The notes under the pieces are model-generated. The model was not told where the DNA came from. It saw nothing but the letters and a program-made list of their open reading frames with translations, and did no database searches. A DNA stretch of 64,000 nt from CBDAUN01 sp965214875 (GTDB taxonomy: Bacteria; Pseudomonadota; Gammaproteobacteria; Arenicellales; JAJDZL01), in assembly GCA_965214875.1 (NCBI GenBank), contig OZ243980.1, positions 1,426,001 to 1,490,000 on the forward strand, written 5' to 3'. Positions 55,055-63,845 of the stretch are shown here, piece after piece. The position numbers and the translations under genes are program-made. How positions within the stretch are numbered: the stretch's first letter is position 1; every line of letters begins with the position of its first letter.

Positions 55055-56002
55055 ATGGCAAAGTCGCCGATTGAGAAGGCGGCCGAAGCAACGCCGCGCG
55101 GAATCAGGCTCAAAGTTCGAGGATTGTCGGATCGGGCGATTGCCTGGATTTTTGTTGCTCCGACAATCATTCTGCTTCTGCTGATCAACATATTTCCGCT
55201 GATCTGGACCATCAGACTCAGTTTTACCAACTATCGCGCAAACCGCCCCAACGCGGATGTCAAATTCACAGGCCTTCGAAACTATGAGCGCATTCTGACA
55301 GATAGCGATATCTGGCATACGATGCAGGCGACTGCGCATTTCCTGTGCTGGACTTTGCTGCTTCAGGTGGTTATAGGTTTTTCGCTGGCTTGGCTTATCA
55401 ATCGAAAATTCAAGGGGCATGATTTGTGGACTACGATCATCGTTTTGCCCATGATGTTGTCCCCTGCGGTAGTAGGTAATTTCTGGACCTTTCTTTATCA
55501 GCCGCAAATCGGCCTATTTAATTATATTGTCTCGTTTTTTACCGGTGCCGACCCCAGCAGTTTCACGATGATCGGCGATGTCGACCTTGCGCCGTGGGCA
55601 ATCATCATTGTGGATACATGGATGTGGACGCCATTCGTAATGCTCATATGCCTAGCTGGTCTGAGATCTATTCCGGAATATATCTACGAGGCGGCTGAGT
55701 GCGACCGGGCATCGAAATGGCGTCAATTCTGGACCATCACTATCCCGATGGTTCTGCCGTTTCTGATGCTGGCCGTCTTGTTTCGAGGCATTGAGAACTT
55801 CAAAATGTTCGATTTGGTCGTTCTCCTCACAGGCGGTGGACCGGGCTCGACGACCGAGCTGACTTCAATCAACTTGAAGCGCGAAGCGTTCGAAAAATGG
55901 CGTACCGGCTATGCATCAGCTTATGCGGTGATACTTTTCGTGACAATTTTTGGTTTGGCCTCGATCTATGTGAAGGCGCTTAACAGAGTGAAAGACCGAT
56001 GA
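55055..56002 (+). CDS. ABC transporter permease, MalF/UgpA type
   Basis: A 315-residue inner-membrane permease with six helices, the first at ~28-50 ('AWIFVAPTIILLLLINIFPL'). The coupling-helix EAA motif is 'YEAAECDRASKWRQFWTITI'. It starts 92 bp after the binding protein and overlaps the next permease by four bases. It forms the translocation pore with that partner. Confidence 0.93.
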   Translation: MAKSPIEKAAEATPRGIRLKVRGLSDRAIAWIFVAPTIILLLLINIFPLIWTIRLSFTNYRANRPNADVKFTGLRNYERILTDSDIWHTMQATAHFLCWTLLLQVVIGFSLAWLINRKFKGHDLWTTIIVLPMMLSPAVVGNFWTFLYQPQIGLFNYIVSFFTGADPSSFTMIGDVDLAPWAIIIVDTWMWTPFVMLICLAGLRSIPEYIYEAAECDRASKWRQFWTITIPMVLPFLMLAVLFRGIENFKMFDLVVLLTGGGPGSTTELTSINLKREAFEKWRTGYASAYAVILFVTIFGLASIYVKALNRVKDR

Positions 56003-56937
56003 GCAATTGGTCGCTGACCGGGCCAAGTAGAGTGCAAAAATGGTTTGCAGGGATGCTGGTTATAACCTATGCGCTGATCACGCTGCTACCGCTCATGTGG
56101 ATTATCTCGACCGGGTTCAAGTCCTCGGTTGACTCTATCGCCTACCCGCCGAAGGTTGTGTTTCAGCCGACTTTAGAAGGATATGTCAATCTGTTCACAA
56201 CCCAGACCAGACAGACGCAAGAGCATTTGGCGAATAACCCGCCGGGAAACTGGTATGAAAGGCTAGTCCACGAAAAGGGGATGGTGATTGCTGGTCCGTC
56301 GCGTTTCGGCGAACGCTTTTTGAATTCCATCATCATCGGCTTTGGATCTACTTTCCTGTCGGTATTTTTGGGCACGCTTGCAGCGTATGCGTTTTCCCGT
56401 TTCAAAGTGCCGGCACAAGACGATTTGCTATTCTTTATTCTTGCGACACGCATGATGCCGCCTATTGCGGTAGCGATTCCGATCTTTCTGATGTTTCGCG
56501 CGGTGGGTTTGTCGGACACCCACGCGGGCATGATCCTGCTCTATACGGCGGTGAATTTGTCGCTTGCGGTGTGGCTGTTGAAAGGATTCATTGATGAAAT
56601 ACCTGTTGAATACGAGGAGGCGGCGCTGATTGACGGATATACCCGCTTGCAGGCTTTCGTGAAAGTGGTCTTGCCGCAATCAACAACCGGAATTGCCTCT
56701 ACCGCAATATTTTGCCTGATCTTTGCTTGGAACGAATATGCATTTGCCGTTCTTTTGACTTCAGGCACAGCGCAAACGGCTCCGCCTTTTATTCCCACGA
56801 TCATCGGGGTGAGTGGGCAGGATTGGCCAGCAGTGGCCGCTGGCGTGACGCTGTTTTTGGTCCCTGTCATGGTTTTTACAATATTGCTTAGGCGGCACCT
56901 GCTGCGTGGAATTACATTCGGAGCCGTTCGAAAATGA
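55999..56937 (+). CDS. ABC transporter permease, MalG/UgpE type
   Basis: A 312-residue permease with six membrane helices and the EAA motif 'YEEAALIDGYTRLQAFVKVV'. It overlaps its partner permease upstream and the small membrane protein downstream, both by ATGA. A larger-than-usual periplasmic loop after helix 1 (residues ~40-95) is present. Together the two permeases make a heterodimeric importer. Confidence 0.93.
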   Translation: MSNWSLTGPSRVQKWFAGMLVITYALITLLPLMWIISTGFKSSVDSIAYPPKVVFQPTLEGYVNLFTTQTRQTQEHLANNPPGNWYERLVHEKGMVIAGPSRFGERFLNSIIIGFGSTFLSVFLGTLAAYAFSRFKVPAQDDLLFFILATRMMPPIAVAIPIFLMFRAVGLSDTHAGMILLYTAVNLSLAVWLLKGFIDEIPVEYEEAALIDGYTRLQAFVKVVLPQSTTGIASTAIFCLIFAWNEYAFAVLLTSGTAQTAPPFIPTIIGVSGQDWPAVAAGVTLFLVPVMVFTILLRRHLLRGITFGAVRK

Positions 56938-57122
56938 TCCGCTTATTGCAGAATCTACTGAATTTTCGACGGGATGCGTGGGAACTCGTGGCCTCTATCG
57001 TCATCGCTGTCGGCGTTTTCATGCTGATGCAGCCGTTTCTGATGCCTGCGTACACCTGGTCCTTCCTTGTCACGCTGATCGGTACTGTTTTGTTCATCAT
57101 CGCCAGCCATTTCCCCAAATAG
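56934..57122 (+). CDS. Small two-helix membrane protein of the ABC operon
   Basis: A 62-residue protein with two membrane helices (~19-36 and ~41-58) joined by a short turn. The start overlaps the permease stop by four bases, and it runs in the same direction as the operon, which argues that it is real. Small membrane subunits occur in some polyol ABC systems (for example GlpU in the rhizobial glycerol importer); this one is shorter and I cannot assign it to that family. The role is unknown; a permease-stabilising subunit is a reasonable guess. Confidence 0.7.
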   Translation: MIRLLQNLLNFRRDAWELVASIVIAVGVFMLMQPFLMPAYTWSFLVTLIGTVLFIIASHFPK

Positions 57123-57268
57123 GGTAACCTCGTGACCGAAGCAAGGCACATTCAGATGCGCATGCATGTTGCATTCGGGCCGGCTTGTGCCGCTCAACGG
57201 CCGAACTCCATTTCCGGCCAAGCGGCTTGCTGGTGCAGGCGCCTTGTCTGACAGGGTATTTCGGACAC

Positions 57269-58366
57269 ATGGCAGAAATCGTCATCCAGAATCTGCGTAA
57301 GGAATTTGGTGACTTTGTGGCGGTCGAGTCATCAACTTTCACCGTGGCTGATGGGGAGTTTTTCATGTTGCTCGGTCCTTCCGGATGCGGGAAAACAACG
57401 ACGCTTCGCATGATTGCCGGATTGGAACTCCCTACTTCTGGAGCCATCCTTATTGATGACGAGGAAGTCGCTCAGAAACCGGCTAGTCAGCGAGATATTG
57501 CTTTTGTTTTTCAGATGTTCGCCCTGTACCCTCATATGAATGTGCGAAAGAACATCAGCTACCCTTTAGTCAGTCAGGGCATGAAGCGCAATGAGATAAA
57601 CGCTCGAGTCGCGGAGGTTTCCCGCATCCTTGGCATTGAGGATATTCTGGACCGGCCGGTAAGCGGACTTTCGGGCGGTGACAGGCAGCGGGTCGCGCTG
57701 GGAAGAGCGATTGTTAGAAAACCGAAGTGCTTCCTTATGGATGAACCCTTGGGTGCGCTGGATGCAGAATTTCGCGAGCATATGGCCGGTGAGTTGCGCG
57801 GGCTTCACGACCGCATGGGGGCGACAACTGTTTACGTTACGCACGATCAGCGCGAAGCCATGCAAATGGGAGATCGCATCGTCGTCATGAATCACGGCAT
57901 CATTGAGCAATTCGGCGCTCCACAGGATATCTATGACTATCCGGCGACCATGTTCGTTGCTGATTTCATCGGATCGCCATCCATGAATTTTCTGGAATTT
58001 GAAGCTCGCCTAGATGCGGGGTCCCGCGTTGTCAGTCTTGCCGGGCAGTCAATCGGCATTCGTCCGACCAAAGCGCCTGCCGAAGGCTCATTGGCTTTGG
58101 GAATTCGTCCAGAACATGTTCGCATCGATGACAACTCAGGCTACCGGGGCGAGGTGAAATCAGCGGAATATCTTGGCACGACTCAGATAGTAACGCTTTC
58201 GACGCCAAACGGTGCTGTCAAAGCGCGGATGCCTTCCGATGCCGCAGTTCGCGAGGGTGAGACTGTCGGTCTTCGCTTTCGGGAGAGTTTGATTACCTTG
58301 TTTGACTTAAGTTCTGGCAAAGCGATCGAGTCGGAACGACAAAAAATTACAGACGAAAATGGCTAA
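57269..58366 (+). CDS. ABC transporter ATP-binding protein (first)
   Basis: A 365-residue MalK/UgpC-type ATPase. Walker A is 'GPSGCGKTT', signature 'LSGGDRQRVALGRA' (Asp in place of the usual Gln after GG), Walker B 'FLMDEPLGALDA' and switch His 'VYVTHDQREAMQ'. A C-terminal TOBE/OB domain is present. ATG 57269 is chosen; the open frame upstream is not conserved in kind. A 146-bp gap separates it from the small protein; it overlaps the second ATPase by eight bases. Confidence 0.94.
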   Translation: MAEIVIQNLRKEFGDFVAVESSTFTVADGEFFMLLGPSGCGKTTTLRMIAGLELPTSGAILIDDEEVAQKPASQRDIAFVFQMFALYPHMNVRKNISYPLVSQGMKRNEINARVAEVSRILGIEDILDRPVSGLSGGDRQRVALGRAIVRKPKCFLMDEPLGALDAEFREHMAGELRGLHDRMGATTVYVTHDQREAMQMGDRIVVMNHGIIEQFGAPQDIYDYPATMFVADFIGSPSMNFLEFEARLDAGSRVVSLAGQSIGIRPTKAPAEGSLALGIRPEHVRIDDNSGYRGEVKSAEYLGTTQIVTLSTPNGAVKARMPSDAAVREGETVGLRFRESLITLFDLSSGKAIESERQKITDENG

Positions 58367-59354
58367 TGTTGAGCTAAAGAATGTCAGAAAATCTTTTGGA
58401 CTGCTTCAGGCAGTTAAGGATGTGAGCCTTGCAATCGCAGACAAGGAATTCTTTGTGCTGCTTGGCCCAACGGGGGCAGGCAAGACAACAATGCTGCGCC
58501 TGATCGCGGGGCTGGAGAAACCGGATGCCGGTTCAGTCTACATCGCCGAGCAGGATATGACGGCCGAAGCGCCTGCAATGCGCGACGTGGCAATGGTGTT
58601 TCAGCAGTACTCCTTGTACCCTCACATGACAGTGTATGACAACATGGCCTTCCCGTTGCGATCGCCCCGGCTTAAAACTTCGGAAGCCGCCATTCGAAGC
58701 AAAGTCGCGGATGTTGCAGAGGTTCTGCAAATCTCGCACAAGCTCGGTAGCCGAACTACGGAGCTGTCCGGGGGCGAGATGCAGCGTGTGTCCATTGGGC
58801 GCGCATTGATTCGCAGTCCTGCAATTTACCTGATGGATGAGCCTTTGAGCTCACTAGATGCGAAACTGCGCACCGACCTGCGCGTAGAGCTCAAGCGTAT
58901 TCACGCTCAGCTTGGAGCAACGCTTCTGTATGTTACGCACGACCAAATCGAGGCAATGACAATGGCTGACAGAATCGGCGTTTTAGAAGCTGGTCAGCTG
59001 GTGCAAGTTGGAAGCCCGCGCGAAGTGTATGAAGATCCGGTTAGTCTGTATGTGGGCAGTCGGCTTGGGCTGCCGCGGATCAACGCCATACCCGCCGGTG
59101 TGTTTGGCGGTGCGCCAAAAGGTGCGCAAATGATGGGATTGCGGCCAGAACATATTGCGCAGGGGGAAGGCAAGCTCGCCAAAGTCTTGCGACTGGAGCA
59201 TCTTGGTGATCAGACGCAATTACATCTGGAGCTGGAGGGCCATAAAATTGTAACTTTGACGGACATTCATTCACAGCTGAAACCGGAAGACCTGGTTCGT
59301 ATTCAACCGCGCAATCCGCTATATTTTGATTCATCCGGAAATCGCATTCGCTAA
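58359..59354 (+). CDS. ABC transporter ATP-binding protein (second)
   Basis: A 331-residue ATPase with Walker A 'GPTGAGKTT', signature 'LSGGEMQRVSIGRALI', Walker B 'IYLMDEPLSSLDAKLR' and 'LYVTHDQIEAMTMADRIGVL'. The regulatory C-terminal domain is shorter than in the first ATPase. Two non-identical ATPases in one importer, as in GlpS/GlpT of the rhizobial glycerol system, suggest a heterodimeric nucleotide-binding pair. Confidence 0.94.
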   Translation: MANVELKNVRKSFGLLQAVKDVSLAIADKEFFVLLGPTGAGKTTMLRLIAGLEKPDAGSVYIAEQDMTAEAPAMRDVAMVFQQYSLYPHMTVYDNMAFPLRSPRLKTSEAAIRSKVADVAEVLQISHKLGSRTTELSGGEMQRVSIGRALIRSPAIYLMDEPLSSLDAKLRTDLRVELKRIHAQLGATLLYVTHDQIEAMTMADRIGVLEAGQLVQVGSPREVYEDPVSLYVGSRLGLPRINAIPAGVFGGAPKGAQMMGLRPEHIAQGEGKLAKVLRLEHLGDQTQLHLELEGHKIVTLTDIHSQLKPEDLVRIQPRNPLYFDSSGNRIR

Positions 59355-59375
59355 CATCTTCGAGGTTTATGCCGC

Positions 59376-61028
59376 ATGAGCCAATTCATCAACAATCGAA
59401 CTACAATTGTTACTGATGCCATTGATGGCATTCTTCGATCATCTCCGGAGCATCTTGCCAGGCTGGACGGGTATCCGCACATCAAGGTTGTCGTCCGCGC
59501 CGACTTCGATCGGTCTCATGTAGCTCTTGTTTCAGGTGGCGGTTCAGGCCATGAGCCAAGCCATGCGGGCTTTGTTGGCGAAGGGATGCTTAGCGCTGCG
59601 GTTTGCGGGGAGATTTTCGCCTCGCCATCAGTCGATGCGGTGCTGGCTGGCATCAAGGCCGTAACCGGTGAGGCAGGATGCCTTTTGATTGTGAAGAACT
59701 ACACGGGTGACCGCTTGAATTTCGGACTCGCTGCCGAACGCGCTAGAGCGCTGGGTTGCAAGGTGCGAATGGTTGTAGTCGGGGACGATGTCGCCTTGCC
59801 GGATCTGCCTCATCCAAGGGGTTTGGCAGGAACGCTTTTCGTTCACAAAATTGCCGGGGCCTTAGCTGCTTCCGGTGCAAGCCTGGATGAGGTTGCCGAC
59901 TGCGCTCAGCGAATTGCAAGCCGCATTGCATCAATTGGGTTATCTGTTGATACGTGCACTGTTCCTGGTTCTCCGAAAGAAAATCGGATCGAGGCGGGAA
60001 TGGCTGAACTCGGATTGGGAATTCACGGGGAGCCGGGCGTAGAATGCGTTGCATACTCAACAGCGACTGCCGCGATGAATTTGGTTATCGACCGTTTGGA
60101 GACTCACGTCGCCGCCGGTCCTTTGGTGGCCTTGCTCAACAATCTGGGTGGCTGCACAGCCATCGAGATGGGCGTTCTTGCACAAGCGCTGATGAGTTCG
60201 CGTATCGGCTCTCGCATACAAGGATTGATTGGCCCTGCGGCGCTTATGACCTCGCTTGACATGAAAGGTTTTTCGGTCTCCCTGTTTGCTCCTCATGGCC
60301 ATGAATTGGATGCCATCAAATCTGCGGTGAATCTGCAAGCTTGGCCAGCATGCCGCGATATTGGGGAGCCTGCGGTTCGTGATTTGCCCATGGGTCTTCG
60401 TCCAGCTAAGCCGCAAGCATCGAAGAGTGTAGCGGTGCAAAGACTCCTTGAGTCATGCTGCAAGGTATTGCTTGATGCGCAAGCGCAGTTGAACGCTTTG
60501 GATGCCAAAACTGGCGATGGCGATACGGGCAGTACAGTGACTTCGGCAGCGAAGTCCGTGCTTGCCGCACTAGATCAACTTCCATTGGCAGAGATTCCGC
60601 GACTTTTGCGTTCGCTCAGTCAGGAGCTTGGCGAGTCGATGGGTGGATCATTCGGAGTTTTATTGGCGATTTTTTTCGCTGCTGCCGGTGAAGCATCTGA
60701 AGCGGGTAGCAGCGTTCAAGAGTCTTTGCAAGCGGGTTTGCGACGGATCAAGGAAGTTGGCGGCGCAAAACTCGGTGACCGCACCATGATCGACGCTCTT
60801 GAGCCGGCACTGAACCATTTGGACCAAGACATGCGAGTGGCGGCGGCGGCTGCTCGTAAGGGTGCTGACGCAACCGCCTCTATGACCAAAGCCAGAGCCG
60901 GGCGCGCCAGTTATCTTTCAGCAGAGAATCTTTGCGGCAACAACGATCCTGGCGCTGAGGCCGTTGCTGTTCTGTTTGAGCACTTAGCTCAGATCGCTGC
61001 AGAAAATGGCAACGCCGTCGCAAAATAG
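59376..61028 (+). CDS. Dihydroxyacetone kinase, DhaK-DhaL fused
   Basis: A 550-residue single-chain kinase. The N-terminal DhaK domain has 'VSGGGSGHEPSHAGFVGEGM' and the His that binds the ketone as a hemiaminal ('GLGIHGEPGVE'). The C-terminal DhaL domain has the nucleotide/Mg motif 'DAKTGDGDTGSTV'. Fusion of the two implies the ATP-dependent form rather than the PEP-dependent PTS form. Located 21 bp after the second ATPase, so the imported substrate is probably dihydroxyacetone or a related triose/polyol phosphorylated on entry. Confidence 0.93.
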   Translation: MSQFINNRTTIVTDAIDGILRSSPEHLARLDGYPHIKVVVRADFDRSHVALVSGGGSGHEPSHAGFVGEGMLSAAVCGEIFASPSVDAVLAGIKAVTGEAGCLLIVKNYTGDRLNFGLAAERARALGCKVRMVVVGDDVALPDLPHPRGLAGTLFVHKIAGALAASGASLDEVADCAQRIASRIASIGLSVDTCTVPGSPKENRIEAGMAELGLGIHGEPGVECVAYSTATAAMNLVIDRLETHVAAGPLVALLNNLGGCTAIEMGVLAQALMSSRIGSRIQGLIGPAALMTSLDMKGFSVSLFAPHGHELDAIKSAVNLQAWPACRDIGEPAVRDLPMGLRPAKPQASKSVAVQRLLESCCKVLLDAQAQLNALDAKTGDGDTGSTVTSAAKSVLAALDQLPLAEIPRLLRSLSQELGESMGGSFGVLLAIFFAAAGEASEAGSSVQESLQAGLRRIKEVGGAKLGDRTMIDALEPALNHLDQDMRVAAAAARKGADATASMTKARAGRASYLSAENLCGNNDPGAEAVAVLFEHLAQIAAENGNAVAK

Positions 61029-61705
61029 CGAACGAGATCATCTCCGACGGTCTCGTCTCGTCCATTCATAAAGAACTAAAATCGCAGGTAATTGATATTG
61101 CAAAGATTTCTATGCAGTTCTTTGCGTGTAAGCGTAGCCGCCGAAGGCGGGCTTGTCCACTTCCATGAAGGTGCCAAACCTATTTGAGCTAAGCCAATTG
61201 AATCTGTGGACGATGACGGCTTGCGCTGGTAATTGACCTGCTAAAGCTTGAGCTACTTTTCGCTCGCTGGTGCGGCAAATTTTAGAAAAAATGATTGATA
61301 GAGCGGACCGGGCGCCGCTATTTCATGAAATCGTGTCGACTATGTTACGCCTGACTATTGGCAAGCATTACCTATTATTTGCACTTTCTTTGTGGTATAT
61401 GATGTTCCGTACCTGAATTTGACTGATTCTAAAGCCCACCAATTGTCAAATAGTCGACAAAGTAGTGACATAGGCTTTTGGGGTTAATGGATCAATATTT
61501 TATTGAGTGAATCGTTGCGGAATGGTTTGTGAAAATAAAATGGTCGAATGGTGTCAAATGCTCTGCTTGCGATTCTGACAATACCTATTGCAGACCAGGT
61601 AGCCGCTTGAATGCCCCAAGCACTACTTTTGGCAATATCTCCAGCTGATGCACAAGATAAATATGTCGATTAGATAGAGATTTTGCCTAATATGCGATTT
61701 GCATC
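61029..61705 (+). other. Gap between the kinase operon and the second R-M system
   Basis: About 677 bases without a supported gene. Composition turns AT-rich from ~61,300. A partly symmetrical stretch, tgtcaaatagtcgacaaagtagtgaca, lies near 61,445-61,471 and might be a regulator site for the R-M genes, but no controller gene is present. No tRNA or repeat was seen. Confidence 0.4.
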
Positions 61706-62545
61706 ATGAAAAACATTGATCAAATGACAGGGAAAGTCCATCATTCAGACTGCACCAGTCTGATGAAGAAATTGCCTGACGCATCCATTCAGATGGTTTT
61801 TGCCGACCCGCCATTCAATCTAAAGAAAAAATACAACTCTTACAAGGATGATATGGAGTTCGCAGACTACATATCTTGGACTTCAGAATGGCTTGAAGAA
61901 TGCGGAAGAATACTGCGAGAAGATGGCAGTCTGTTTCTTTACAACATCCCGAGAGTGCTGATCCACACCACCTCAATCTTGAATGAGTTTATGGAATTTA
62001 GGCATTGGATCGCATGGAATAGCAATGGCAAGCCGCTGGGGAAGACCTTGCAACCAGCGCATTACGGGATTCTATTCTATACAAAGACAAGAACGAGCAA
62101 ATTTTTTGATGTTCGGGCTCCCCATCAAAAGTGCAGGAAATGTCACAGTTACTTGAGGGACTACGGTGGAAAGGCGCATCTACGTCATCCATTCGGATAT
62201 CAAATTAGCGATGTGTGGAGTGATATACATCGCACTCGCCACCAATCTCGGAGAATAGATAATCACCCTTGCCAGTTGCCTGTCCATTTGATTGAACGAT
62301 TGATTCTAATGACAACTGACGAAGGCGATATTATATTTGACCCGTTTAGCGGTGGCGGATCTGCAGCCGTTGCTTCTAGACAACTTGGACGCAAGTATAT
62401 CGGTTGTGATATCGACAGGGAATATGCTGACGCCGCCAACAGCAGATATAGCGAATCAACTAAAACTTTAGATGAAAACGGAAAATTTGTATCCATTCAT
62501 CTTGGTCAAATCGTTTCAATGCGAAATATCGATATCAAGCAATGA
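61706..62545 (+). CDS. Type II DNA methyltransferase (beta-class arrangement)
   Basis: A 279-residue methyltransferase. The catalytic motif 'MVFADPPFNLKKKYNSY' (DPPF) comes first, and the SAM-binding motif 'DIIFDPFSGGGSAAVASRQL' is C-terminal: the beta order, with N6-adenine or N4-cytosine as target. A Cys-rich insert ('CRKCHSYLRDYGG') lies in the variable region. Start ATG 61706, or ATG 61724. Its stop overlaps the start of the next gene, its presumed endonuclease partner. Confidence 0.9.
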   Translation: MKNIDQMTGKVHHSDCTSLMKKLPDASIQMVFADPPFNLKKKYNSYKDDMEFADYISWTSEWLEECGRILREDGSLFLYNIPRVLIHTTSILNEFMEFRHWIAWNSNGKPLGKTLQPAHYGILFYTKTRTSKFFDVRAPHQKCRKCHSYLRDYGGKAHLRHPFGYQISDVWSDIHRTRHQSRRIDNHPCQLPVHLIERLILMTTDEGDIIFDPFSGGGSAAVASRQLGRKYIGCDIDREYADAANSRYSESTKTLDENGKFVSIHLGQIVSMRNIDIKQ

Positions 62546-63408
62546 CATCAACTTTCGATGAATTCGTGGAAAGCATGAGCATGTTTCTCATTTTTCCAGA
62601 TGTGGAAGATGAAATGGATGCGTTGGTTCAGAACAGAATTGATCAGCTATCTGCTCCAAAAAACGGAGGAAAAACTTCAGAAGATCTTTTGTTTGACTAC
62701 CTGACGGAGGATAAAGATAGCGAAAAACTGAAGCTGGTCATTGCCATGTCTGGCGGGTCAGTAGAGAAGTTAAAGCGAATACTTTCCTATCTATTTCATA
62801 GCGGTTCCTTGTCGCAAATTAGAGATAATGCAGATGCCCGCCGACAGATTGCGCGATTCCTGACAGACCCTGATAGGGAGTCGCGCATACCTCGCTTTGT
62901 TCGAAGGAGCTTCTCTTTGCCAGAAAACTGGGCCGAGCTGCTTAGTGACGGTCCGCATATGAATACCGTTGTTCGCTCGTCTTTGGTATCCAGTTATTCC
63001 GTAAAAATGGGGTTCAAGTTGGAACAAGAGGTTCAAGAGATCGTGACTGATCTCGGCAAAAGCTATGAAAAAGGTAGCGTTTACGCCGTGGATAACAAAG
63101 AGGTTGATTTGGCGATACCGAATTGCGACAGTCCTCAGGCATTAATCATGTCTTCCTATTCTCTGACCACCTCGTCATCCCAAACTACGAGAGCCAATGA
63201 ACAGGCCGCCATGTATGACGCATTGCAAAAATTTAATCGTTCAAGACGGATGAGAGAAACGCCATCTTGCATTTTTATCAACGTGGTTGATGGTGGAGGA
63301 TGGATTTCGAGGCGGAATGACTTGAAACAGTTATGGGCAAATTGCGATCATTGTTTTTCGTTCAATACTCTTCAGGACATGCGCGAACTGCTGGAGCGCG
63401 TTTTATGA
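62542..63408 (+). CDS. Probable type II restriction endonuclease partner
   Basis: A 288-residue protein coupled to the methyltransferase by an ATGA overlap. The only nuclease-like segment is 'NKEVDLAIPNCDSPQALIMS' followed by 'YSLTTSSSQTTRANEQ' (residues ~185-221). It resembles a PD-(D/E)xK core in which ExK is replaced by a Ser/Gln-rich sequence, as in some divergent type II enzymes. The N-terminal half is helical, without a recognisable domain. The assignment as endonuclease rests mainly on gene context. Recognition sequence unknown. Confidence 0.7.
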   Translation: MTSTFDEFVESMSMFLIFPDVEDEMDALVQNRIDQLSAPKNGGKTSEDLLFDYLTEDKDSEKLKLVIAMSGGSVEKLKRILSYLFHSGSLSQIRDNADARRQIARFLTDPDRESRIPRFVRRSFSLPENWAELLSDGPHMNTVVRSSLVSSYSVKMGFKLEQEVQEIVTDLGKSYEKGSVYAVDNKEVDLAIPNCDSPQALIMSSYSLTTSSSQTTRANEQAAMYDALQKFNRSRRMRETPSCIFINVVDGGGWISRRNDLKQLWANCDHCFSFNTLQDMRELLERVL

Positions 63409-63845
63409 AAAAAGAGGGCATATATGGATACTTCTTTTCCGCTGCCGACCTTTGCCGATCAGCCTTGCCGCAAGATGCCGCCTTGCGAATGCTCGAAAAG
63501 GTCCGGGTTGCTGTGCCTGATGCTCATTGTCGAGTTGCATAGACCGTCGGTAGCCGAGTTCGGCGGCAAAAACTAAATCACTGAGCAAAGAAGTGGCTAG
63601 TTTGCTTAAACTATTGGAAATGAAATTGTATCGCTGTTCCTTCGAGAGTAAACGAAAGATATATGACTCCGCGTAGGTTTAGGAAGAGTTGAACTTGAGG
63701 CGTGCAATTTAATATTGAGTTTGGTTTCAAAGCGCATCGGCGACTTGCATCAAAAAGTTTGTTACGTGGCAACGAGCCTTACAATATGTTCAATCGAGAC
63801 GCATGTTTCATCTCTGGCGCAACGCTATCAAATGAGCCGGTAATC
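63409..63845. other. Gap at the right end
   Basis: About 437 bases. A 45-codon frame (63405-63542) overlaps the endonuclease stop and its opposite strand is open too, which looks like a decayed remnant of something. No function is visible. The promoter of the next gene should lie in the final ~100 bases. Confidence 0.35.

Noticed and set aside
63405..63542. 45-codon frame overlapping the end of the second endonuclease
   Set aside because: Short, no family, and open on both strands; perhaps remnant sequence.
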